Source: a candidate division KSB1 bacterium
Lineage (GTDB): Bacteria > Zhuqueibacterota > Zhuqueibacteria > JANLFK01 > Oleimicrobiaceae
DNA length: 64,000 nucleotides
Direction of reading: 5' to 3'
Assembly: GCA_034506335.1 (NCBI GenBank)
Contig: JAPDPR010000012.1
Location: forward strand, 1-64,000
The position numbers were made by a program, and so were the translations under genes. Below, one piece after another: positions 42,417 to 52,179 of this stretch. The notes beneath the pieces were generated by a model, which had not been told where the DNA came from, did not search any database, and saw only the letters and a list, made by a program, of their open reading frames with translations. How positions within the stretch are numbered: the first letter of the stretch is position 1; each line of letters opens with the position of its first letter.

Positions 42417-45400
42417 ATGCGCCCCTTCACTACACTTTTGTGTGCAGGGTCCCTGGGGGTAGTACTTTTTCCCGTGGTAGCGTTGGGCCAAGGGCACATC
42501 TATGGGGTGGTGAGCGATTCTTCTACCGGCAAGCCGCTCGTGGGTGCCAATGTCTACCTTGTGGGAACAGCGCTGGGTAGCTCCACCAACTTAGAGGGCA
42601 CCTTCCGCATCACACGGGTGCCTGCAGGGGAGTATGTGTTGCGTGTCTCGTACATCGGTTACAAGACAAAGAACATCCCCCTGCAAGTGCGACCGGGACA
42701 GCTTTTGCGGCACGATGTCGCCTTGGCCCTTGATGTGCTCCAGGGGCAGGCGGTAGTTGTTACCGCGCAAGCGGTGGGCCAAGCTGCGGCCATCAACCGG
42801 CAGTTGACGGCCAACACGATAATGAATGTGGTCTCGGAGGAGAAAATCCAGGAGGTACCCGACGCCAATGCTGCCGAGTCGGTAGGTCGCCTGCCTGGGG
42901 TCTCTGTGCGCCGCTCGGGCGGGGAAGCGAACAAGATCGTCCTCAGAGGGTTGAGTGACAAATTTAGCGCATTCATGGTCGATGGGGTCCGCATTGCTCC
43001 GACCGACGCTGACGCCCGGGGCGTTGACCTCAGCACGATTTCTCAGGGATCATTGGCGGGCATCGAGCTGTATAAAGCCATTACCGCCGATCAGGACGGA
43101 GATGCTATTGCCGGCAGCGTAAATTTTGTCACCCGCAGGGCCCCTTCTTCACGCCTCATGCGCGTAGACGGACGGGGGGCGCACAATCGCCTGAGTGGTA
43201 CCTACGACCAGTATGACTGGGTACTTCGTTACGGGCAGCGCTTTTTTGGTGATGTGCTCGGCGTGCAGGTGTCAGCGAACGCAGAGAAGAAGGACAGGAG
43301 CAAGGAAAATCTGGACCTGGACTATGAACTGCGAGCAATCGCAAGTGGTACCGATTACGAGATTACGGATTTTACCCTCAACTTCACCGACGAAACGCGC
43401 TACCGGCAGGGATTGAGCGTCTTGCTCGATGTAGATACCCCGGACCGTGGTTCCATTCGGCTGAACAACATTTTCAATCGAACAAAAAGAAACTTCATTG
43501 AGTATCGGCGCAATTACCCCACCACAGGAGAGGAGCTCTTTTACGCGGCGAGAGACCGGGAACAGGAGATTGGCACCTACACGGGGTCATTGGTCGGAGA
43601 CAATCATCTCTTTGGCTTCAGCGCCAATTGGGGTTTGTCTTACGCCAACTCCAAATCCGAGTTTCCCTTTGACTATGAGATTGACTTCACCGAACCTTCC
43701 ACGACCGATCCCCAAGGGAATCCGCTCTCGCACATGCGGCCCGTACCAACCTCGGTACTTCACGGACCACCCGAACTCATCATTCCTTACGCCCTGAACA
43801 ACTTCAAAATGGCCTACTTGTACACAGCGTATTTCCGTGGGGAGGAAAACCACGACACAGAGAGGACCGGTTTCCTCAACATCTCCCGGGAGTACACCTT
43901 GGGCAGCCACCTTTCAGGGGAGATCAAACTCGGGGGGAAGTACCGGGATCGGGCAAGGGATAGGTCGCGTTCCGAAGTGTTCTCTCCTTACTACAATGAA
44001 GCTTTTGCGGAATATGTTGACTCGGCCGGTACTATTGTTCGCAAGAATTTTGCGGGCACCCGGTTTGCGAGCCTGGAGAAGGCCGGCAACATGATTCTGA
44101 TGACCAATTTCCTCGATCCTGTTCCGGCGCAGAGGAAGCTCTTTGGTAAGTATGCCCTCTACCCTCTATTCAACCGAGATGCTGTTCGCTTATGGTGGGA
44201 GCTGAATCGCGATGGCTATCAAGATCCTGCGGGGCGAAATCCCGAATATGAACGGAATCTTGAGCCGGATGCCCTCTACTACGACATCACCGAACGTGTG
44301 TCTGCAGCCTACCTAATGAACACTCTACGGTTTGGGCAGAGGGTGACGGTCGTGGCAGGGGTCCGGGTTGAGCACGAGAACAACGATTACCTGTCGCGTT
44401 ACTCAAAGGGGACCTTGAGTGGCTTTCCAGTACCGACCGGCGCCATTCGAGACACCACGGCCTCTCATCAGGAAACAGTTTGGCTGCCGAATTTCCACGC
44501 AACGGTGCGTCCGGTTTCTTTTGCGAATGTCCGTCTCGCCGCGTACAAGGCTCTTGCTCGGCCAGATTTCAACTACCGACTGCCGAACGTCGTGTTGAAG
44601 GCGCGCAGTACGTTTTTCCCCGGCAACAACCTCCACGTTGGCAACCCACATCTTAAGGCGGCAAAGGCATGGAACTTTGAGGTGAACACCTCCTTTTTCG
44701 GAAACAAGATTGGTCTTCTTTCTATCTCCGCTTTCTATAAGAAAGTGGAGGACATGTTCCATTTTATGAACGGTTTGCCCATGGTGGGGCAGTCGGCGCT
44801 GGATAGTCTGGGGATTGGGGTAAAGAACCCCTTTGGAGTGAACGAGTTCGTGCTCTATTTCCCGTATAACTCCACCAAGCCGACAGTGGTGAAGGGGATA
44901 GAACTGGAACACCAAGCGAACCTCCGTTTTCTGCCTGGCCTGTTAGGCAATATCGTTCTCAGCTACAATCTGTCCGTAGTCCGGTCGGAGACGTTTATCC
45001 CAAGCACAAGGGTGGAAACGTACGAAGTTGTGGTTCCACCGCTACCGTTTCCGGTGAAGAAGACCCGGTACGTTTTGGAAGAGCGCAAGCAGAAGTTAGA
45101 GGGCCAACCGCAACTCTTCGGCAATTTTGCGATCGGCTATGACATTGGGGGCTTTTCAGGAAGGCTTTCGGTGTTTCACCAGGGACGGTTCAACCGAACA
45201 TTCTCAGTGGATGGACGTAGTGACGTAGTGCAGAATGCCTATACGCGTTGGGACCTGGCGCTCAAACAGCAGATTACTCACAACCTGGCATTCATGTTCA
45301 ACCTTAACAATCTGTCGAACCTCCATGAAGGAACGTCGGTGTTGAACAGAATTCAGGGATGGGACCTGCTGAGCACAGATGAGATCTATGGATGGACCGC

Positions 45401-45428
45401 GGATGTGGGCGTACGCATCAACCTTTGA
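42417..45428 (+). CDS. TonB-dependent receptor, CarboxypepD_reg domain plus Caulobacter-type plug
   Basis: An outer-membrane active transporter. GGAGGTGATAC precedes the ATG. A signal peptide ends near VALGQ. A carboxypeptidase regulatory-like domain (about residues 27-110, IYGVVSDSSTGKPLVGANVYL) precedes the plug. The plug (IQEVPDANAAESVGRLPGVSVRRSGGE, IVLRGLSDKFSAFMVDGV, DGDAIAGSVNFVTRRAP) matches the TIGR01782-type receptors found in Caulobacter-like polysaccharide users. The barrel ends in VGVRINL, a normal outer-membrane end. At 1003 residues it is full length. It lacks a SusD partner and starts the pectin locus, so pectin oligomers are the likely cargo (inference). Confidence 0.9.
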   Translation: MRPFTTLLCAGSLGVVLFPVVALGQGHIYGVVSDSSTGKPLVGANVYLVGTALGSSTNLEGTFRITRVPAGEYVLRVSYIGYKTKNIPLQVRPGQLLRHDVALALDVLQGQAVVVTAQAVGQAAAINRQLTANTIMNVVSEEKIQEVPDANAAESVGRLPGVSVRRSGGEANKIVLRGLSDKFSAFMVDGVRIAPTDADARGVDLSTISQGSLAGIELYKAITADQDGDAIAGSVNFVTRRAPSSRLMRVDGRGAHNRLSGTYDQYDWVLRYGQRFFGDVLGVQVSANAEKKDRSKENLDLDYELRAIASGTDYEITDFTLNFTDETRYRQGLSVLLDVDTPDRGSIRLNNIFNRTKRNFIEYRRNYPTTGEELFYAARDREQEIGTYTGSLVGDNHLFGFSANWGLSYANSKSEFPFDYEIDFTEPSTTDPQGNPLSHMRPVPTSVLHGPPELIIPYALNNFKMAYLYTAYFRGEENHDTERTGFLNISREYTLGSHLSGEIKLGGKYRDRARDRSRSEVFSPYYNEAFAEYVDSAGTIVRKNFAGTRFASLEKAGNMILMTNFLDPVPAQRKLFGKYALYPLFNRDAVRLWWELNRDGYQDPAGRNPEYERNLEPDALYYDITERVSAAYLMNTLRFGQRVTVVAGVRVEHENNDYLSRYSKGTLSGFPVPTGAIRDTTASHQETVWLPNFHATVRPVSFANVRLAAYKALARPDFNYRLPNVVLKARSTFFPGNNLHVGNPHLKAAKAWNFEVNTSFFGNKIGLLSISAFYKKVEDMFHFMNGLPMVGQSALDSLGIGVKNPFGVNEFVLYFPYNSTKPTVVKGIELEHQANLRFLPGLLGNIVLSYNLSVVRSETFIPSTRVETYEVVVPPLPFPVKKTRYVLEERKQKLEGQPQLFGNFAIGYDIGGFSGRLSVFHQGRFNRTFSVDGRSDVVQNAYTRWDLALKQQITHNLAFMFNLNNLSNLHEGTSVLNRIQGWDLLSTDEIYGWTADVGVRINL

Positions 45429-45536
45429 CAAAAAGGTACCTCCACAGGTTGGCCCCTGCGCGGCCCAGGCCCGGCAGGAGGCCGGCCGGGAGGTTGCAGG
45501 CTTGTGGGTGTAAACCAAACGTAGGAGGGAACCGCC

Positions 45537-47186
45537 ATGAGAGGGTCCCGAGTGCTAGCGGCGTTGGTGGCAGCTGTTTTGGCACTGCCAGCTGGGCTCG
45601 TTGCTCAGGACGAGCTGATAATTCCCCCGACTGACGGGTCCACGTTCCTCAACAAGCAGATTGAGGACGACGTCAGCCGGCCCCCCGGCCGTGTGTACGT
45701 GCTGAAGCGGGACGGCTTCTACCTATTCAATGGTGTGTTGACCAACAATGGCTGGGTTCTGCGCATTAGGGCAGAAGAAGGAACGGGTCAGAAGCCGGTG
45801 ATCTACCTGATAGCCGACGCGGCAACGGGCGTGTTTCCTTCCCATTTCATCGAGATGGGAGAGGACGTGTATCTTAAGGACATCGTGCTGGTCGGTTTTA
45901 TCGAGTCAATGGAGGGACAAATCGCCAACAACCCACCACGTTTGATCCGTTCCCGAGCTGCGGGTTTTGACCTTGTCATCGATGGGTGCATAATCACCCA
46001 GTCGCGCGGGGAACACATCCGCCTGGAACAGGCGACGCGCCTCGTGAAGATTACAAACTGCATTTTCGCCAATATGGGCGACTTGGGCACCTCGAACCTT
46101 GGCGCAGGCAAGCCCATAGACTTCCGCAATGCCTCCTGTGACTCGGCCATTTTCATCAACAACACTTTCGTTAACTTCCACGACCGCGTTGTGCGCCACC
46201 GCGCTAGTGTCGCGGCCATCAACCACTTCATATTTGACCACAACACAGTGGTCAACTCGCTAGGCTACCACGGGACGCTGGTCTTGGGTTGGCTTGGTAA
46301 GGAGTGCCGCATCACGAACAACCTCTTCGTTGACCATTTCATCGCCGGTGCGGACACCGACCGCACCCGCCAGGCAGAATTTGAGGAGCCGGGCGAGCTG
46401 GATCCTCGGAATGGCCTGGGGCGCATGGCCTGGGTACTTTCGGTGCCCAATGACACAACCCACTGGGTGGTAACGGGCAACTATTACGCGGTGAGCCCGG
46501 AGGTGCAGGCCTTTTATGACCGCCACGCTGCCGAAGGTCTACTGGGTGAGGGTCCCGCGCTCACGCATCACATCTGCAGCCGACTCGGAGCCGATTCCTC
46601 CAACGCTTTCGTCAAGGAAGACATTGTCCTTGCTAACCGGCCACGGCCCATGGTCAACATGGCGGAGTGGTACCGCAACCCCAACGGCGGAAACAAGACC
46701 AAGAACACTCCTTCCGACAAGTGGAACCGGGCAACTGATGACTATGATCGCAGGCCGTGGCAATACTTTGCCGACACGCTTGATTGCAGCTACCCGACCT
46801 CTACCGCGGCATATACTGGCGCGCTGGGCGGTTTTCCGGCAGGCGACCTCAACTGGTTCCCTGCGAAAAAGGCTGAATGGGAGGTATGGGTGACTTCGGT
46901 GGAGCGGCGACAGGCGGCTCCGCTGGAGTTTGCCCTTTATCAGAACTATCCAAATCCATTCAACCCTTGTACCACGATCCGCTTCAACATCAGCAGACCA
47001 GAGTTTGTCACGCTTAAGATCTACGATATGCTCGGTCGTCTCGTTGCGACGCCGCTTGCGCAGCGCGTGGGGGCTGGGCAACACGTTATCAGTTTTGACG
47101 GCAGCCAATTGCCAAGCGGAGTTTACTTGTACGCCATACAGGCAGGTCGGCACGAGGCGTTTAGGAAGATGGTGCTCATGAAGTAG
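45537..47186 (+). CDS. T9SS-exported beta-helix protein, possibly pectin-active
   Basis: AGGAGGGAACCGCC precedes the ATG. A signal peptide (about 24 residues) is followed by a parallel beta-helix of repeating units (GFDLVIDGCIITQSRGEHI, LVKITNCIFANMG, AIFINNTFVNFHD, HFIFDHNTVVNSLG, ECRITNNLFVDHF), as in pectate lyases or PL6-like enzymes. The last 80 residues are a T9SS sorting domain (YQNYPNPFNPCTTIRF through MVLMK). No catalytic Lys/Arg set was identified with certainty, so a binding role is possible. It lies between the TonB receptor and the polygalacturonase. Confidence 0.82.
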   Translation: MRGSRVLAALVAAVLALPAGLVAQDELIIPPTDGSTFLNKQIEDDVSRPPGRVYVLKRDGFYLFNGVLTNNGWVLRIRAEEGTGQKPVIYLIADAATGVFPSHFIEMGEDVYLKDIVLVGFIESMEGQIANNPPRLIRSRAAGFDLVIDGCIITQSRGEHIRLEQATRLVKITNCIFANMGDLGTSNLGAGKPIDFRNASCDSAIFINNTFVNFHDRVVRHRASVAAINHFIFDHNTVVNSLGYHGTLVLGWLGKECRITNNLFVDHFIAGADTDRTRQAEFEEPGELDPRNGLGRMAWVLSVPNDTTHWVVTGNYYAVSPEVQAFYDRHAAEGLLGEGPALTHHICSRLGADSSNAFVKEDIVLANRPRPMVNMAEWYRNPNGGNKTKNTPSDKWNRATDDYDRRPWQYFADTLDCSYPTSTAAYTGALGGFPAGDLNWFPAKKAEWEVWVTSVERRQAAPLEFALYQNYPNPFNPCTTIRFNISRPEFVTLKIYDMLGRLVATPLAQRVGAGQHVISFDGSQLPSGVYLYAIQAGRHEAFRKMVLMK

Positions 47187-47858
47187 TCTGCGCCATTGTT
47201 GTAACGAGGGTGACAAATACCGCAGAGAGTCTTGTTTCAGCGACTCTTTGCGTACGTCCTGCTTGCAAGCCGGCGGGAAGTGACGCTCAGTGGTGCCCAA
47301 GCGTGCGAGCGTGGCACAGCCTCATCCCGCCGGCTACTCACCCTCTTCGGTCCAGGGAGGGGTGTGGCATCCGCGGGTGCCTCGGACTTTCATATCATGC
47401 AGCTTCAGACCATTGCTTGCGAATCTGAGCATGTTACTCACGGATTGTCCGTATGGTCGTCGGCTTGCCGAAGGTGGCGAAGGGACGCGTACCATACTCC
47501 AGAAAAGGGGTAGTCGTTGTGGGGTTGCGTGCCCACAAGGCAAGGGGCGCAACACTTGGTAGGTACGACTGGCCAATCGTCCAGGACCCCCTGGGTTCGC
47601 CTGCAGTATCGCTCAGGAAGCGGGTTCTCATGAGTGGATAGAGGCGAGGGGACTTGGATGTCTGCCTCGATTCGCGGGCGCCGTTCATTAGGAAGTGCAC
47701 TGGACGCTTCGGGGAGCGAAAGGACCTTGCCGATTACACGGTGCTGTGGTGTCCGGTACGAACCACGGCTTTGGAGTTGAATTGAGGAGGGAAAAAACCT
47801 CCCTACGGGGAATGGTGATGATACGGGAGTGTGACTAACAAAGCAGGAAGGGTGTGTC
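47187..47858. other. Gene-free stretch with hairpins
   Basis: No protein-like frame is found on either strand. CGCAGAGAGTC (47221-47231) pairs with GACTCTTTGCG (47242-47252) as a likely 3' end hairpin for the upstream transcript. A second structure spans 47524-47553 (GTTGCG/CGCAAC enclosing TGCC/GGCA). The last part before 47859 should hold the promoter of the next gene, but none was clear. Confidence 0.35.
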
Positions 47859-49295
47859 ATGATCAGAGGGAGCCCGGCCATCAAAAGGTTGCCCAAGGGC
47901 CTTTGGCCTTTCGGGTTTGCACTCCTTCTCGGGTTTCTTGCGGCCCTTTGGCCGGGATGTCAGCACCAAAACCCGGGTTGGAACAGTGTCGAGGCAATTC
48001 TGCAACGCATCACGCCTCCCACTTTTCCAGCTCGTACCTTTGTGGTTACTAACTTCGGGGCGATCGGCGATGGCCAGACCGATTGCACAGCGGCTCTCCA
48101 GGCTGCCATTGACGCGTGTCACGCTGCAGGCGGTGGGCTGGTGCTCGTGCCAGAAGGGAGCTTTCTCACCGGCGCAATCCATCTCAAGAGCAGGGTGAAC
48201 CTTCATCTCGAAAAAGGCGCGAGAATGCTCTTCAGCAGAGACCCCAAGAAATACCTCCCCGTGGTCTATACCAGGTTCGAGGGAGTGGAGTGCATGAACT
48301 ATTCACCGTTCATCTACGCCTTCGGACAAGAGGATGTGGCGATCACCGGTGAAGGAACTTTGGACGGTCAGGCGGATACAACAGTGTGGTGGCCTTGGTG
48401 CGGCAACCCTAAGCATGGCTGGTTTCCCGGGGCCCCAAAGCAGGACTTGGATCGGGAGCAGCTTTTCCGCATGGCGGAGGAGGGAGTACCAGGCGAAAAG
48501 CGAATCTTTGGCGAAGGACACTACTTGCGGCCAAACTTCATCCAGTTCTACAAGTGCAAGAGAGTGCTGGTTGAAGGTGTGACCATCGAACGCTCGCCGA
48601 TGTGGGTCATTCACCCTGTGCTCTGTGAGAATGTGACCGTGCGAGGGGTAAGGGTGGTAAGCCATGGCCCAAACAACGATGGGTGTAACCCAGAGTCTTC
48701 CCGCGATGTTCTGATTACCGACTGCTACTTCGACACTGGCGATGATTGCATCGCCATCAAGTCCGGCCGGAATGCCGACGGAAGGCGAGTGGGTATACCG
48801 AGCGAAAACATCGTGGTGCGCAATTGCACCATGAGGGATGGGCATGGTGGCGTCGTAATGGGAAGTGAGACCACAGGAGGGTGCCGGAACATTTTCGTCG
48901 AAGACTGCGTGATGGACAGCCCCAACCTGGAGAGAGCCTTGCGCATAAAAACCAACTCGCTGCGGGGCGGCACGGTCGAAAACGTCTTTATGCGCAACGT
49001 GCAAGTGGGTGAGGTGAAGGAGGCAGTGGTCCACATCTTCTACCATTATGGCGAAGGCGATGTGGGATTTCACACCCCAGTTGTTCGCAATATTTTCTTG
49101 ACAAACGTGAGCAGCAAGAAGAGTCGGTATGCTCTATTTGTCAAAGCCTACGAGCGGTCCCCCGTCAGGAATTTGCGACTGGAACATTGTTCGTTTGACG
49201 GTGTGCAGAGCGGCAACGTTTTGGAGCACGTGCAAGGGATCTTCTTCAAGGACGTGACCATCAACGGCGTGAAGGTTAGTCCCGCTGGCTCTTAG
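47859..49295 (+). CDS. Glycoside hydrolase family 28 (polygalacturonase-like) lipoprotein
   Basis: It hydrolyses galacturonan in pectin. The N-terminus is a lipoprotein signal ending in LAALWPGC. The beta-helix has the family motifs NNDGCNPESS (about residue 271), DTGDDCIAIKSG (about 291), GHGGVVMGSE (about 327) and RIK (about 361), which hold the three catalytic Asp residues, the His and the substrate-binding Arg/Lys. TNFGAIGDGQTDCTAALQAAID at the start of the helix is also typical. At 478 residues it is full length. Exo or endo action cannot be told. Confidence 0.93.
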   Translation: MIRGSPAIKRLPKGLWPFGFALLLGFLAALWPGCQHQNPGWNSVEAILQRITPPTFPARTFVVTNFGAIGDGQTDCTAALQAAIDACHAAGGGLVLVPEGSFLTGAIHLKSRVNLHLEKGARMLFSRDPKKYLPVVYTRFEGVECMNYSPFIYAFGQEDVAITGEGTLDGQADTTVWWPWCGNPKHGWFPGAPKQDLDREQLFRMAEEGVPGEKRIFGEGHYLRPNFIQFYKCKRVLVEGVTIERSPMWVIHPVLCENVTVRGVRVVSHGPNNDGCNPESSRDVLITDCYFDTGDDCIAIKSGRNADGRRVGIPSENIVVRNCTMRDGHGGVVMGSETTGGCRNIFVEDCVMDSPNLERALRIKTNSLRGGTVENVFMRNVQVGEVKEAVVHIFYHYGEGDVGFHTPVVRNIFLTNVSSKKSRYALFVKAYERSPVRNLRLEHCSFDGVQSGNVLEHVQGIFFKDVTINGVKVSPAGS

Positions 49296-49331
49296 CCGGG
49301 GACGGTTGTTCGGGTGCGATGTGGACTGTCC

Positions 49332-50696
49332 ATGCGAGTCGTTCTTGTCATAACCAGCCTCGTGGCTGTGGCCTACCTCTCTGCGCAGCCGCTTGCTTTT
49401 CCGGGCGCTGAGGGCTTTGGCCGCTTCGTGAGTGGCGGTCGCGGGGGGAGAGTAATCGAGGTCACCAGCCTGGACGATTCAGGTCCCGGCACCTTACGCG
49501 CGGCTCTCACTCAACCTGGGCCGCGAACTGTGGTGTTCAGGGTCGGAGGCACTATTACGTTGCTCTCACCTCTGGTGATCACATGCGATAGCGTGACAGT
49601 CGCCGGCCAGACAGCCCCGGGGGACGGTATCTGTATACGCGGCTATCCACTCATCGTTGACGCTGATAATGTGATCATCCGCTACATCCGGGTGCGGATG
49701 GGTGACCTTGCGAAAACCGAGGGGGACGCGCTCAGTGTCATGTTCCGGAAGGACATCATCATTGACCATTGTTCATTTAGCTGGGCCACTGACGAGGTGC
49801 TGACAGTCCGGGATAACGAGAACACCACAGTGCAATGGTGCATCATTGCCGAAAGCCTGAACCGGTCCTACCACCACAAGGGCTCACACGGCTATGGCGG
49901 CATTTGGGGCGGCAAGGGTGCTTCATTTCACCACAACCTGCTCGCTCACCATGCGAGCAGAAATCCACGCTTCAACGGCAGCCGTTACCACGGAGAACCC
50001 GAGCGTGAACTGGTCGATTTCCGGAACAACGTGATCTACAACTGGGGGGAGCAAAGTGCCTATGGAGGGGAAGGTGGTCGATACAATGTTGTCGGAAACT
50101 ATTACAAGTATGGCCCGGCAACGAGGCACAAGAACAGGATCGTGGAGCCGTGGAGCGACCAGGGCCGTTGGTACATAGCCGACAACTACGTTTTCGGCTT
50201 CAACCAAATCACAGAGGACAACTGGGCCGGGGGAGTTCAGGGTGACTTCTGGCGCAAGGTTCGAGCTGCAGAACCTTTTGTCGTGGCTCCAGTGACCACG
50301 CACAGCGCCGAGGCTGCCTACGCATTGGTCCTGGCGCAGGCGGGGGCGGTGCTGCCCAGGCGCGACCAGGTGGATGAGCGGATCATCCAGGAGGTGCGCA
50401 CCGGCACAGCGAGGTTCGGCTCGGGCAAACGCGGGATCATCGATTCACAGGAACAAGTGGGGGGATGGCCTGAGCTTCGCAATGGGGACGCGCCTGCTGA
50501 TTCTGACCACGACGGCATGCCCGACGTGTGGGAATTGGCGCGAAACCTTAACCCCAACGATCCTGCAGATGGCAATGCCGACCCTGACGGAGATGGGTAC
50601 ACAAACCTGGAGGATTATTTTGATGCCTTGTGTCACCAAGAGGCCATCCTCCGAGGAGAAACGGGAGGGAACGGTGCATCAGACCGCAAGTGGTGA
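49332..50696 (+). CDS. Pectate lyase (PL1-like) with calcium-binding C-terminal repeats
   Basis: It cleaves polygalacturonate by beta-elimination with calcium. The ATG at 49332 gives a signal peptide (RVVLVITSLVAVAYLSAQP); a GTG at 49314 is the alternative. The start of the mature part AFPGAEGFGRFVSGGRGG and the beta-helix (DHCSFSWATDEVLTVRDN, HHNLLAHHASRNPRFNG) match the PL1-like pectate lyase group. The C-terminus holds Asp-rich repeats (DSDHDGMPDVWE, DPDGDGYTNLEDYFD), like thrombospondin type 3 or dockerin-like calcium motifs. It follows GH28 by 36 bp. Confidence 0.9.
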   Translation: MRVVLVITSLVAVAYLSAQPLAFPGAEGFGRFVSGGRGGRVIEVTSLDDSGPGTLRAALTQPGPRTVVFRVGGTITLLSPLVITCDSVTVAGQTAPGDGICIRGYPLIVDADNVIIRYIRVRMGDLAKTEGDALSVMFRKDIIIDHCSFSWATDEVLTVRDNENTTVQWCIIAESLNRSYHHKGSHGYGGIWGGKGASFHHNLLAHHASRNPRFNGSRYHGEPERELVDFRNNVIYNWGEQSAYGGEGGRYNVVGNYYKYGPATRHKNRIVEPWSDQGRWYIADNYVFGFNQITEDNWAGGVQGDFWRKVRAAEPFVVAPVTTHSAEAAYALVLAQAGAVLPRRDQVDERIIQEVRTGTARFGSGKRGIIDSQEQVGGWPELRNGDAPADSDHDGMPDVWELARNLNPNDPADGNADPDGDGYTNLEDYFDALCHQEAILRGETGGNGASDRKW

Positions 50697-50864
50697 TCTG
50701 TATGCTCCCAGTCGCGTAGGCACCTGGGTCTGTTCAGTCATGGAGGGAAAAAGCAGGCTGTGACCCGTTGGGCGAACAGACGGGGGTGGCATTGCTCCAA
50801 CTTCACCAGCGAGCGCATGAAAAGGCAGGGCGAAGCAGTGGGCAAGAGGGCTGATACAGTAGCA

Positions 50865-52100
50865 ATGATGTGGGAAGACACAAGTGGGCACAAGAGGTTG
50901 GCAAAGTGGAGCGCGGTTTCCCTCTGCACGCTCATAATAGCGTTCGGCTCATGTGAGCGAACGCCTGGCCCCGAAAGTCAAGACCCACTTTTTTGGGCCA
51001 CGCGCGTTGCAGAGACAGTGATGAAGCGCCAGCCTGCCGGGTACGGTGACTGGGACTATGTAACAGGGACGGTGTTGCGCGGGTTTGAAGAGCTGTGGCG
51101 CGTCACCAACGAGGAACGCTATTTCTCGTACCTCAAGGCCACTGTCGATAGGGCAGTGAAGGAGGACGGCGAGATTGCAGGCTATAACCCGGGCAAGTAT
51201 AGTCTTGATGACGTGCAAGAAGGCCGGCTCCTCCTGTTCCTGTTCAAACAGACTGGGGAACAAAAATACGCAAAGGCAGCCCAGCAGATACGGGAACAGA
51301 TCAGAACACACCCGCGCAATGCTCTTGGGGGATTGTGGCATAAGGCAATCTATCCGCATCAGATGTGGTTGGATGGACTCTACATGGCGCAGCCATTCTG
51401 TGCAGAGTTTGCCGCAATGTATGGGGACAGCACCCTGCTGGAGGACGTTTTCCGGCAATTCGAGCTTGTAGAACGGCACCTGCGCGATGCTCGGACTGGG
51501 CTCTATTATCACGGTTGGGACCACTCACGGCAAGCAAGCTGGGCAGATCCGGCCACTGGTGTATCGCCTTCCTTTTGGGCTCGAGCCCTGGGATGGTACA
51601 TGATGGCTCTTGTTGACGTGTTGGATTTTGTCCCGGAAAGCCACCCGAGGCGCGGCGACCTCATCAAGTCGTTGGGTAACCTAGCTCAAGCCGTGCGCAG
51701 GTACCAGGATGCCCGTACGGGGCTCTGGTTCCAGGTCATAGATCAAGGGACCCGCTCCGGGAACTACCTCGAAAGCTCGGCATCCGCGATGTTCGTCTAT
51801 GCGCTGGCAAAAGCAGTACGCATCGGATACTTGGACAAATCGTATCTCTCAACTGTTCGAAAAGGATTTCAAGGACTGACAAAGTTTACGCTGTACCAGG
51901 ATTCAGGCGGAGGTGTTAACCTGGTAAGGATATGCAAGAGTGCTGGTCTGGGTGGAGACTACCATGAGAAAGTACGCGATGGCAGCTACGAGTACTATGT
52001 GTACATGGAGCCAGTGGTCCCTAACGACGGCAAGGGGCTCGGGCCTTTCCTTGCTGCCTGTGCCGAACTGGCGAGGCTTTCACGTCGCGTACCACATTGA
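50865..52100 (+). CDS. Unsaturated rhamnogalacturonyl or uronyl hydrolase (GH88/GH105 family) lipoprotein
   Basis: It removes the unsaturated uronic acid left by pectin lyases, completing what the neighbouring PL1 begins. The ATG at 50865 is chosen since it gives a lipoprotein signal with Cys at residue 30 (FGSC); an ATG at 50817 and a start at 50760 are alternatives. The six-hairpin (alpha/alpha)6 features are visible: YGDWDYVTGTVLRGFEELW, WLDGLYMAQPFCAEFA with the conserved Asp, YYHGWDHSRQASWAD, and FWARALGWYMMALVDVLD. At 411 residues the length fits GH105. Confidence 0.9.
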   Translation: MMWEDTSGHKRLAKWSAVSLCTLIIAFGSCERTPGPESQDPLFWATRVAETVMKRQPAGYGDWDYVTGTVLRGFEELWRVTNEERYFSYLKATVDRAVKEDGEIAGYNPGKYSLDDVQEGRLLLFLFKQTGEQKYAKAAQQIREQIRTHPRNALGGLWHKAIYPHQMWLDGLYMAQPFCAEFAAMYGDSTLLEDVFRQFELVERHLRDARTGLYYHGWDHSRQASWADPATGVSPSFWARALGWYMMALVDVLDFVPESHPRRGDLIKSLGNLAQAVRRYQDARTGLWFQVIDQGTRSGNYLESSASAMFVYALAKAVRIGYLDKSYLSTVRKGFQGLTKFTLYQDSGGGVNLVRICKSAGLGGDYHEKVRDGSYEYYVYMEPVVPNDGKGLGPFLAACAELARLSRRVPH

Positions 52101-52179
52101 GGCCTGGAAAGCTCCGCTGAAGACGCGAGAAGCGGGAGAGCAGAGTGCACCTATCCATCGCGGGAGGTAATTTGCGCCA

